Positions 1 to 4,852 of a stretch of DNA of 20,101 nt are shown piece after piece (positions within the stretch are counted from its first letter, which is position 1; every line of letters begins with the position of its first letter). The notes below the pieces were generated by a model. The model was not told the DNA's origin. It saw only the letters and a program-made list of their open reading frames with translations, and searched no databases. The position numbers were made by a program, and so were the translations under genes. Source of the DNA: a virus; the IMG/VR virus record IMGVR_UViG_3300025369_000085, positions 1 through 20,101 of that record. One strand, 5' to 3'.

Positions 1-62
1 AATCCTGGAGAGTTGCTAGTTGAACTAACTGAAAAAGTGTTACTGCCTCTTAAGTTAATCAT
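1..62 (-). CDS. 5' end of an unidentified gene, cut by the window edge
   Basis: An ATG at 60-62 overlaps the TGA stop (59-61) of the preceding gene in an ATGA junction, the coupling used repeatedly in this cluster. About 20 codons are visible before the window ends, giving MINLRGSNTFSVSSTSNSPG. The Ser/Thr/Asn-rich start is compatible with another tail-fibre or virion protein like its neighbours, but this is too little to assign a family. The reading frame is open to the edge. Confidence 0.55.
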   Translation of the reverse strand, partial: MINLRGSNTFSVSSTSNSPG

Positions 63-424
63 TTAATTTCTTGAACTTTCTGTACATTCATTTTTGTTTT
101 TGGGTCTAAATACTCATAACCAAACACTATCTTTTGTAGCATAGGGTCTGATGTTTCACCTGTCGCAAAGTTTCTTTCTATTGCGTAGGTCTTAAATCTA
201 ATTGGTTTAGCGTTGTCAGGAACTGATGTCCAATCTATGTCTATACGCTTATTTGGAACATGCAAAGACAAGCGTACCATAGGACCATGTTCGGTTTCTG
301 GTAGCTTGTTTAAAATATCATAGAAGGTGTTTCGTCCTTCTTCGTAAAAGGATTTATCATCCTGATTTTGTTCGTTAAGAACGAATCCATCTTTGTATTC
401 TGCTTCTATTGCATTGTGGGGCAT
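59..424 (-). CDS. Conserved phage protein of unknown function (121 aa)
   Basis: The 121-residue protein starts MPHNAIEAEYKDGF, has a GRNTFYDILNKLPE helix (about 30-43), then a VRLSLHVP strand with a following DIDW motif, IRFKTYAIER, and a C-terminal FGYEYLDP/NVQKVQEI stretch. The pattern (IEAxYxDGF, GRNxFxxILNxLPE, DIDW, IRFK, FGYxYxD, NVQxVxEI) resembles a small globular family I associate with actinobacteriophages and actinobacterial genomes. That recall cannot be verified here and the function is unknown. The start is the only ATG in frame. A purine-rich GGGAGAAAG lies a little farther upstream than an ideal SD. It follows the 165-residue protein after 39 bp and overlaps the next gene by ATGA. 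Confidence 0.8.
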   Translation of the reverse strand: MPHNAIEAEYKDGFVLNEQNQDDKSFYEEGRNTFYDILNKLPETEHGPMVRLSLHVPNKRIDIDWTSVPDNAKPIRFKTYAIERNFATGETSDPMLQKIVFGYEYLDPKTKMNVQKVQEIK

Positions 425-463
425 TGTATTGCTTTCTCCCTGCCATTTAAGGCTTAGTTACTA

Positions 464-961
464 TTAGCTTTCAGTCCAAGTGTAAGTGATAGTTTCTGAT
501 GTAGTGTCACCAGGAACTGCACTTGTAGTTGTTTGAAGCTGAAGTCGTAGTGGGTTTACATATACACCACCAGCTGTAGTGTAAGTAGATGTTCCAGTAC
601 CTACACCTGTTGAGCTTGAGTTAAAGTTTGCAGTCATAGCTGAAGTAGTAACTGTTGAGTCACCACTTGCTGTTGTTGCAGGAGTTGTGTAACTAGTCTT
701 AACTCCACCTACTAATGTTAGACCTGTTCCAAGGCTTCCACCTGCTACGCTCATTGTGTATGAAGCTGCAGATAGTGTGTTGTATGTGCCTGCGTGTACT
801 GCTGATTGGTACTTAGTAAAACTGTTGTTACCTGCAGTGATTGGGTTAGATGAGTAAGCAGTTGTGCTGTCATCTATATTCTTTAGGTTCATTTCAGTTC
901 TAGAACCTGTGATTGTTGGGGTTGCTCCGTTATATTCGGACCATGATACTGTTGATGCCAT
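464..961 (-). CDS. Ser/Thr/Gly-rich beta-structured virion protein, probably tail-associated (165 aa)
   Basis: The 165-residue protein is dominated by Thr, Ser, Gly and Ala, with alternating short hydrophobic stretches typical of beta-rich phage surface proteins. It begins MASTVSWSEYNGATPT and ends SETITYTWTES. There are almost no charged residues after position 60 and no signal peptide or membrane segment. The start ATG (959-961) overlaps the TAA of the 57-residue gene in a TAATG junction, with AGGAGGAG in the upstream coding end as SD. The gene closes with three in-frame stops in a row (TAA TAG TAA). Composition and position among fibre-like genes suggest a minor tail or fibre-tip component, but no family is recognised. 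Confidence 0.75.
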   Translation of the reverse strand: MASTVSWSEYNGATPTITGSRTEMNLKNIDDSTTAYSSNPITAGNNSFTKYQSAVHAGTYNTLSAASYTMSVAGGSLGTGLTLVGGVKTSYTTPATTASGDSTVTTSAMTANFNSSSTGVGTGTSTYTTAGGVYVNPLRLQLQTTTSAVPGDTTSETITYTWTES

Positions 962-1134
962 TAGTTAACTCCTCCTGCTGGTTCTTTGTGCCAGCCTATT
1001 ACGTTACCTTTGTCGTCTAAATCGGCGACAATAGTTTCACCGTTTCCGTCTACATATCCTTCTGGATGACCAGCTAGGATTTCTACGGACACAACATCAT
1101 TTACGATAGTTGCTTCTATTGGTTGTGAATCCAT
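961..1134 (-). CDS. Small acidic hypothetical protein (57 aa)
   Basis: A 57-codon frame fills what would otherwise be a 184-bp gap. It starts ATG at 1132-1134, preceded by AAGGAG at good spacing, and ends TAA at 961-963, sharing one base with the next ATG. The protein starts MDSQPIEATIVNDVVSVEIL and ends GWHKEPAGGVN. It is acidic, with a central GHPEGYVDGNGE stretch and a DLDDKGNVIGWHK beta-hairpin-like end. The tight SD, one-base overlap and lack of any competing frame make it a credible gene. Its function is unknown. The beta-rich look suggests a small virion or host-interaction protein. Confidence 0.72.
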   Translation of the reverse strand: MDSQPIEATIVNDVVSVEILAGHPEGYVDGNGETIVADLDDKGNVIGWHKEPAGGVN

Positions 1135-1145
1135 ATTTTTTCTCC

Positions 1146-1538
1146 TTATGTTGTTCTTGTTGTTATGTCATCTATTACTGTAAAAGTATTAGATTGCAGC
1201 GATATTATGTTACCTGAAGCGTCCTTTACTTGAACGTCATAGTAATATGTTCCTTGGTTCAAACCTGATGTGTCAGTGTTAGCAAGTAGGATTTGAGCCT
1301 GGCTTGGGTACGTTCCACCACTTGGGGTGATAAACGAACTTACCTGTTTCTTTATAGCAGCTGAAGCATCAGTACCATCACCTGGAGGAGTAGCAGAACT
1401 GTTAAGGGTAAAGTAAACTGTCCCTCCTGTTAAGTTAAATGGTGTAACACCGTCAGACTGATATACAGGTATGTTTAGAATGTATGTGTTGCCACGAATA
1501 GCATTCTGAATCTGTGGAGCTTGTGTGCTTACTTTCAT
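1146..1538 (-). CDS. BppU-N-like immunoglobulin-fold virion protein (130 aa)
   Basis: A 130-residue beta-sandwich-type protein. After a short N-terminus, residues about 17-50 read as alternating strands (TYILNIPVYQSDG, FNLTGGTVYFTL), followed by a variable Gly/Ser loop, then AQILLANTDTSGLNQGTYYY and DVQVKDASGNIISLQSNTFTV. This order (an xLxVPVYDxxGxPxxLTGxxVxFTL-like start and a GxYxYDVQVxDxxGxxxTLxxGxFxV-like end) resembles the N-terminal Ig-like domain of phage baseplate upper proteins (BppU_N) and related tail-attachment modules. Here the domain stands alone with no receptor-binding C-terminus. The start overlaps the upstream TGA by ATGA. It is probably a tail or fibre accessory or decoration domain. 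Confidence 0.78.
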   Translation of the reverse strand: MKVSTQAPQIQNAIRGNTYILNIPVYQSDGVTPFNLTGGTVYFTLNSSATPPGDGTDASAAIKKQVSSFITPSGGTYPSQAQILLANTDTSGLNQGTYYYDVQVKDASGNIISLQSNTFTVIDDITTRTT

Positions 1539-1813
1539 TCTTTTACTCCTAAGTGTTTATGTATCTTATTAATGTGTTTTATATGTTCAGCGTGTCTTTT
1601 TTTAGATTCTCTAGTTTGTAAGTTTTGACCTACCATAATTACAGATAGCATAGTAAGTTGAATAAAGGTTTGGCTAATCCATTGGACATAGTCTTGTGCT
1701 TTGCCATGTGTAGGAAATCCTAGCATGGCTAATATAGCAAAGATGTATGCACACCACATTGTGGCTACTCCAGATGTGATTTTAATTGCTAACCAGTTAT
1801 TAAACTTTTTCAT
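1535..1813 (-). CDS. Two-TM small membrane protein, holin candidate (92 aa)
   Basis: A longer open frame extends upstream, but the likely start is the ATG at 1811-1813. It overlaps the preceding TGA (1810-1812) and has GAGGTG upstream. The 92-residue product starts MKKFNNWLAIKITSG. It has two hydrophobic segments at about residues 8-33 (containing VATMWCAYIFAILAMLGF) and 44-63 (WISQTFIQLTMLSVIMVGQ), then a His/Lys-rich cytoplasmic-type tail (HAEHIKHINKIHKHLG). Two membrane spans, a short length and a charged C-terminus fit a class II holin. The TMWCAYxFAxLA and WIxQTFxQLxxLxxIMVGQNxQ patterns resemble small membrane proteins I know from actinobacteriophages. It lies next to a second one-TM protein, and no endolysin is visible. 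Confidence 0.8.
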   Translation of the reverse strand: MKKFNNWLAIKITSGVATMWCAYIFAILAMLGFPTHGKAQDYVQWISQTFIQLTMLSVIMVGQNLQTRESKKRHAEHIKHINKIHKHLGVKE

Positions 1814-2040
1814 TTGCCACCTCGTAAAATAACATCCCACACGTAAATGAAAGCTGTAAATATAGATATAATGATGCCAGTAATCCAACGAGCTGTGTTT
1901 TTGGTAATATAGTTTTGTTTAACATCATACATCATAGTTTTAAGTTCTTTAATGTCTTGTTTAATCTCTTCTAAATTATCACTCATATTCTTTTGATTTG
2001 CCTCCACTATAGCTAGTCTTTCAGTTTCACGCTGTGTCAT
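1810..2040 (-). CDS. XhlA-like coiled-coil plus C-terminal TM protein, lysis candidate (76 aa)
   Basis: I place the start at ATG 2038-2040, one base after the TAA of the preceding gene, not at the upstream ATG that would overlap it by about 90 bp. The 76-residue protein starts MTQRETERLA. A heptad-like helix runs through residues 5-42 (NLEEIKQDIKELKTMMYDV), then one hydrophobic span at about 52-70 (WITGIIISIFTAFIYVW) and a basic RGGK end. This coiled coil followed by one C-terminal membrane anchor is the layout of the XhlA (haemolysin-like) phage lysis family. It overlaps the two-TM protein by ATGA, as expected for co-translated holin/antiholin partners. The specific role is inferred. Confidence 0.78.
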   Translation of the reverse strand: MTQRETERLAIVEANQKNMSDNLEEIKQDIKELKTMMYDVKQNYITKNTARWITGIIISIFTAFIYVWDVILRGGK

Positions 2041-2041
2041 G

Positions 2042-2221
2042 TTACTTTTTTCCTGCTTTTTTCTTTCCTTGTGCAGAAAATGAAGCCATTTTTTTAGCTC
2101 CATACTTTTTTCTTCCAATATATGCTGCAAGTGCAGGGGATTTGCCAGATGCTACCATCTTAGCGAATCGTCCACCACCACCTGGTTTCATACTTTTGCC
2201 TTTGAAAGATTTAGCTGGCAT
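2042..2221 (-). CDS. Small, very basic Lys/Gly-rich protein (59 aa)
   Basis: The start ATG at 2219-2221 follows the stop of the 195-residue gene directly (TAATATG), and AAAAGGT lies upstream. A 12-residue in-frame upstream extension exists but would overlap the previous gene without an SD. The 59-residue protein begins MPAKSFKGKSMKPGGGGRFA. A short helical core (FAKMVASGKSPALAAYIGRKKYG) is followed by a Lys/Ala-rich end (AQGKKKAGKK). The charge is strongly positive and there is no membrane segment. The function is unknown. A nucleic-acid-binding or virion-packaged basic protein is a reasonable inference because it sits with three other basic proteins. Confidence 0.78.
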   Translation of the reverse strand: MPAKSFKGKSMKPGGGGRFAKMVASGKSPALAAYIGRKKYGAKKMASFSAQGKKKAGKK

Positions 2222-2222
2222 A

Positions 2223-2810
2223 TTACTTACCTTTTCTAACAGAAGCCATGTAGCCACTGCCGTCTTTGTTGCTTTTTCCTGCTCGTGCCATTTGTGCTGA
2301 TTTGCCAGTAAAGTTGCTTCCGCTTCCTACTTTGCTTGAACCACCGCCACGTTTACTAGAACCACCACGTATTGTTGTTGCAGTTCTATTAGCCTTGTTG
2401 CTGCCTGCAGGGTTGCTTTTCATAGGGTCGTTGTATGAACCACCGTACATTTTTTGTGTCATTACAGTGCTACCCATTCCGCCACCTGAGGGAGTTTGGA
2501 ATTGAGAAACACTTGAAGTGTTACCAGTTCGAGCCATTTTACCGTAGTGGTTAAGGCTTGCGAATGAAGGTCCACCGTATGGTCCACGACTTTTAATACC
2601 ACGTGTAAATGCGTTTATGTCGTTGTGTGTGCTAATCTTCTGTGTGCCCATGTGGTCACCAGGTCGTGCTACTTTACCAGTGCTTGATGCACCCTTGCTT
2701 GTGGATATTTTTCTTGCTCCACCAGCTTTTTCTGCGTTGTATGGGTTTGGAAGTGGTGCAATATTTTGACCAATCTTTCCACCTGATACGAACTTACTTT
2801 GTTGTCCCAT
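2223..2810 (-). CDS. Gly/Ser/Lys-rich, probably disordered basic protein (195 aa)
   Basis: The 195-residue protein has low-complexity composition rich in Gly, Ser, Lys, Arg, Asn and Thr throughout, with very few acidic or aliphatic residues. Recurrent short motifs include GKxARxG/GKMARTG/GKSAQMARAG and RGGSSKRGGGSSKVGSGS near the C-terminus. There is no signal peptide, membrane span or recognisable fold, and it is predicted by eye to be largely disordered and strongly basic. An SD-like AAAGGAA precedes the start. It has basic neighbours on both sides. The repeated GKMAR-type motif also appears as GRFAKM in the 59-residue neighbour, hinting at common origin or a shared binding target. The function is unknown. 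Confidence 0.72.
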   Translation of the reverse strand: MGQQSKFVSGGKIGQNIAPLPNPYNAEKAGGARKISTSKGASSTGKVARPGDHMGTQKISTHNDINAFTRGIKSRGPYGGPSFASLNHYGKMARTGNTSSVSQFQTPSGGGMGSTVMTQKMYGGSYNDPMKSNPAGSNKANRTATTIRGGSSKRGGGSSKVGSGSNFTGKSAQMARAGKSNKDGSGYMASVRKGK

Positions 2811-2828
2811 AATTAATGAGTTCCTTTC

Positions 2829-3020
2829 TTATTTACTTCTTGTTGTAACATATTTTGACTTCATTGCTTTCCTCACCCTCATAAGTTCAACTTTGTGGTC
2901 TTCCATATGTTTCTTGTTATATTTTTCGGACATTTTGAGTAATTTTTTTCCAGCTTTAATGTGTCGTTTACTCATTATTTTGTCCGATTTAGTAGCTGGT
3001 TTGACACCTCTACTTGCCAT
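2829..3020 (-). CDS. Small Lys/Arg-rich helical protein (63 aa)
   Basis: The 63-residue protein starts MASRGVKPATKSDK and continues with a long amphipathic, strongly basic helix (KRHIKAGKKLLKMSEKYNKK to about residue 50), ending KAMKSKYVTTRSK. About a third of residues are Lys or Arg. The start ATG (3018-3020) directly abuts the stop of the 39-residue gene, whose end supplies the AAGGAG SD. There is no membrane segment. Composition suggests nucleic-acid or membrane-surface binding. No family is recognised. Confidence 0.75.
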   Translation of the reverse strand: MASRGVKPATKSDKIMSKRHIKAGKKLLKMSEKYNKKHMEDHKVELMRVRKAMKSKYVTTRSK

Positions 3021-3140
3021 TTAATAACTCCTTAATGATTTAGGTCTTTTATCTGATTTAATTTTAATCTTTGGTATAACTTTGCCCATGACCTTTTTGG
3101 GTTTAGCTTTTTTTTCAAGTGTTAATTTTTTATAATCCAT
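3021..3140 (-). CDS. Very small Lys-rich protein (39 aa)
   Basis: This 39-codon frame fills the 132-bp space between the FN3 protein and the 63-residue gene. ATG at 3138-3140 is preceded by AAAGGAA at about 5 bases. The TAA at 3021-3023 abuts the next ATG. The product (MDYKKLTLEKKAKPKKV ... KIKIKSDKRPKSLRSY) has about 13 Lys in 39 residues and only four acidic residues. Good SD, full use of the space and coupling to the next gene support translation despite the small size. It is the first of four consecutive basic proteins. The function is unknown. Confidence 0.68.
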   Translation of the reverse strand: MDYKKLTLEKKAKPKKVMGKVIPKIKIKSDKRPKSLRSY

Positions 3141-3152
3141 ATTGTTCCTTTC

Positions 3153-3872
3153 TTAGAATACATCCATTGTTAGCATTGAATTATTTATTAAAGTTGTAAA
3201 TGATTGTGATGAGAATTGTGCGAAATCTCCATTGTTGTTGGTTACGTTACAGATGTAGTCATATAACGTAGCAGGTTGTAATCCTGTAACTGACCAATAG
3301 TTGTATCCTGCTGCGTCAGCTTGTATTCCTAAACTTGTGTATCCTGAATCGGTATGTAATTTATAGAACATTTCAAGATTTGCAGTTGTACCATGACCAT
3401 AACTTGTAATTTCTGCACCTAATCTTGCTGATTGAGTCGTAATGCTGTCTACTGTCATGTTTAGTAAACCAGGGGCTAATGGAATACGAGGTAGTGCCCA
3501 TGAACCAGAACCAGATGAAGTACCTGTTTGGTAAATGTCTATTGAATTACTTAAGTTTAAAGTCTGGTTACCGTTTGCATCATGACCTATTGTAAACGTA
3601 CCAGAAGCTAACGCTATGTCCCTAACAGTATATACACCTGCATAGTTATGTACTAAGCCTGTGTTCTGCCAAAGCATACCTGCGTTGGAATTGGTGTAAC
3701 CATTATTTAGCTGAGCATCTGCACCGTTAAAGTGAAAATATGTTTGCCAGTTAATGGTTGAATAATTACCACTTGTGTTCTGACCAGCTAATTGCCAGTT
3801 AGTAAAAATGTAGTTATTGGATTGACCTCCAATAGTGAAAGCTGAACCTGAAAATGAACCAGAGGTTGCCAT
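3153..3872 (-). CDS. Minor tail/fibre protein: DUF859-like N-domain plus fibronectin type III domain (239 aa)
   Basis: The 239-residue protein has two parts. Residues 1-132 are a beta-rich domain starting ATSGSFSGSAFT, with alternating strands (TINWQTYFHFNG, GTFTIGHDANGNQTL) and ending SGSGSWALPRIPLAPG. The terminal W-LPRIP motif and GxFxIxHDxxGxxT pattern resemble the siphovirus DUF859 family. Residues about 137-229 look like a fibronectin type III domain (NMTVDSITTQSARLG, YKLHTDSGYTSLG, VTGLQPATLYDYICNVTN, SQSFTT). AAGGGG precedes the start at 7 bases. Position directly after the fibre-like gene supports a surface-exposed tail appendage, probably in host binding. Confidence 0.8.
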   Translation of the reverse strand: MATSGSFSGSAFTIGGQSNNYIFTNWQLAGQNTSGNYSTINWQTYFHFNGADAQLNNGYTNSNAGMLWQNTGLVHNYAGVYTVRDIALASGTFTIGHDANGNQTLNLSNSIDIYQTGTSSGSGSWALPRIPLAPGLLNMTVDSITTQSARLGAEITSYGHGTTANLEMFYKLHTDSGYTSLGIQADAAGYNYWSVTGLQPATLYDYICNVTNNNGDFAQFSSQSFTTLINNSMLTMDVF

Positions 3873-3875
3873 CTA

Positions 3876-4751
3876 TTAACCCCTTGCTACGCTAAGTACA
3901 TCCCATTTGGATGTAGCTGCATTATATTTGCATCCAATGTAGTGAGTGTTGCTAGCTGTTGTAGCAGTTGGAAGTGTGACTTGTATCACATTGTACACAG
4001 AGTTCCATGCTAATGTTTGGCTAGTTCCGTTATCACGAATCCTAATTATTAATGTTTGCCCATCTGTTGGTGTACCAGTTGGAGCGGCTATCGTAGCACC
4101 TACAGCTAATGCAGATACGATATACATGGTTGAAGTAAGTGTAGGAGTAATAGTAGCACCAGAAGTTGTTGAAGTCGGAGTTACTGCTACAGCATTATTA
4201 AAAGTGGTAGCACCGTTAGCTGTTAAAGCTCCTGTAAGGGTTGTAGCTCCAGATACAGATAGTGTTCCAGATACTGCAGTGTTACCTAATGTAGGAATTG
4301 TAGCTGTACCAGATACAGTAATAGAGTCAGTGGTAAATCCACCAGAGTTATTCATTCCTCCAGTGTTAGATAATCCAGTGTGGTAACCAGCTTGAGTGTG
4401 CTGTGCTAAGTAAGAGCTTTGGAAATCATTCCATAGGTTAGCAGTAATCCACATTGTTACGTTAGCGTTTGATGTGTGAGCCTGTGCTGTAGTGCCGTCT
4501 TTACCTCGTAATAGGTTTCCAATATTAGTTGAAGTAGTTACTACACCTGTAACAACTTCTTTAAGAGTAGGTGTAGATGCTCCAGATACAGGGTCGGTTG
4601 CGTCAATAACTAAAGTAACAGCAGTTCCTGTTGGTAACCCTGTTGTTGAAGCTACCGTCATACTTGTATCACTTGATAGCATTGAGCTAGTCAAAGCGGT
4701 TGCAAAGTTCGGTGCTGCGTTTCGTACTAAATCTGTATTTGCTGCTGCCAT
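3876..4751 (-). CDS. Tail fibre-like protein (291 aa)
   Basis: The 291-residue protein has three regions. Residues about 20-108 form a beta domain (SMTVASTTGLPTGTAVTLVI, LLRGKDGTTAQAHTSNANV) that also appears inside the nozzle-like protein. Residues 140-190 are short Ser/Thr/Gly strand repeats (VSGTLSVSGATTLTGALTAN) typical of trimeric fibre shafts. Residues about 205-291 form a C-terminal domain (GQTLIIRIRDNGTSQTLAWN, HYIGCKYNAATSKWDVLSVA) of a kind common at fibre tips. AGGAGAAATAA before the start is an excellent SD. The gene has its own promoter/hairpin leader. It probably attaches through its N-terminal domain and contributes to receptor contact, which is inferred from architecture. Confidence 0.83.
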   Translation of the reverse strand: MAAANTDLVRNAAPNFATALTSSMLSSDTSMTVASTTGLPTGTAVTLVIDATDPVSGASTPTLKEVVTGVVTTSTNIGNLLRGKDGTTAQAHTSNANVTMWITANLWNDFQSSYLAQHTQAGYHTGLSNTGGMNNSGGFTTDSITVSGTATIPTLGNTAVSGTLSVSGATTLTGALTANGATTFNNAVAVTPTSTTSGATITPTLTSTMYIVSALAVGATIAAPTGTPTDGQTLIIRIRDNGTSQTLAWNSVYNVIQVTLPTATTASNTHYIGCKYNAATSKWDVLSVARG

Positions 4752-4762
4752 TTATTTCTCCT

Positions 4763-4793
4763 AAATAAAAAGGTACTCCGACAAAGGAGCACC
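4763..4793 (-). terminator. Terminator-like hairpin upstream of the fibre gene
   Basis: On the minus strand, GGTGCTCC pairs with GGAGTACC across a TTTGTC loop (8 bp, one G-U), followed at once by TTTTTATTT. This is a classic intrinsic terminator shape. It lies 29 bases downstream of the -10 element and 11 bases before the fibre gene start, so it could attenuate readthrough or act as a 5' hairpin on the fibre mRNA. Confidence 0.75.
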
Positions 4794-4821
4794 TGTAACT
4801 CTGTACTGAGTGTTCTTAGTT

Positions 4822-4830
4822 ATTATATCA
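4822..4830 (-). promoter_or_regulatory. Extended -10 promoter element before the fibre gene
   Basis: The minus strand reads TGATATAAT, a perfect TGn-TATAAT extended -10, 22 bases past the stop of the nozzle-like gene. No good -35 is seen at 16-18 bases (best TGTATT), consistent with an extended -10 promoter that does not need one. It is the same element as in three other gaps. Confidence 0.65.
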
Positions 4831-4852
4831 CAAATAAGGTTAAAAATACACA

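Noticed and set aside
422-444. 23-codon frame from an ATG upstream of the 121-aa gene
   Set aside because: It overlaps the well-supported 121-aa gene in another frame and has no clear SD.
2042-2257. 71-codon version of the 59-aa basic protein
   Set aside because: Its upstream ATG lies inside the preceding gene with no SD. The ATG at 2219-2221 directly follows the preceding stop and fits the local coupling pattern. The same reasoning shortens the frames starting at 2130 and 1888.
3946-4386. 146-codon plus-strand frame antisense to the fibre gene, Val/Ala-rich
   Set aside because: It is the mirror of Thr/Ala codon repeats in the fibre gene. It has no SD, and no plus-strand gene is supported anywhere in the window.
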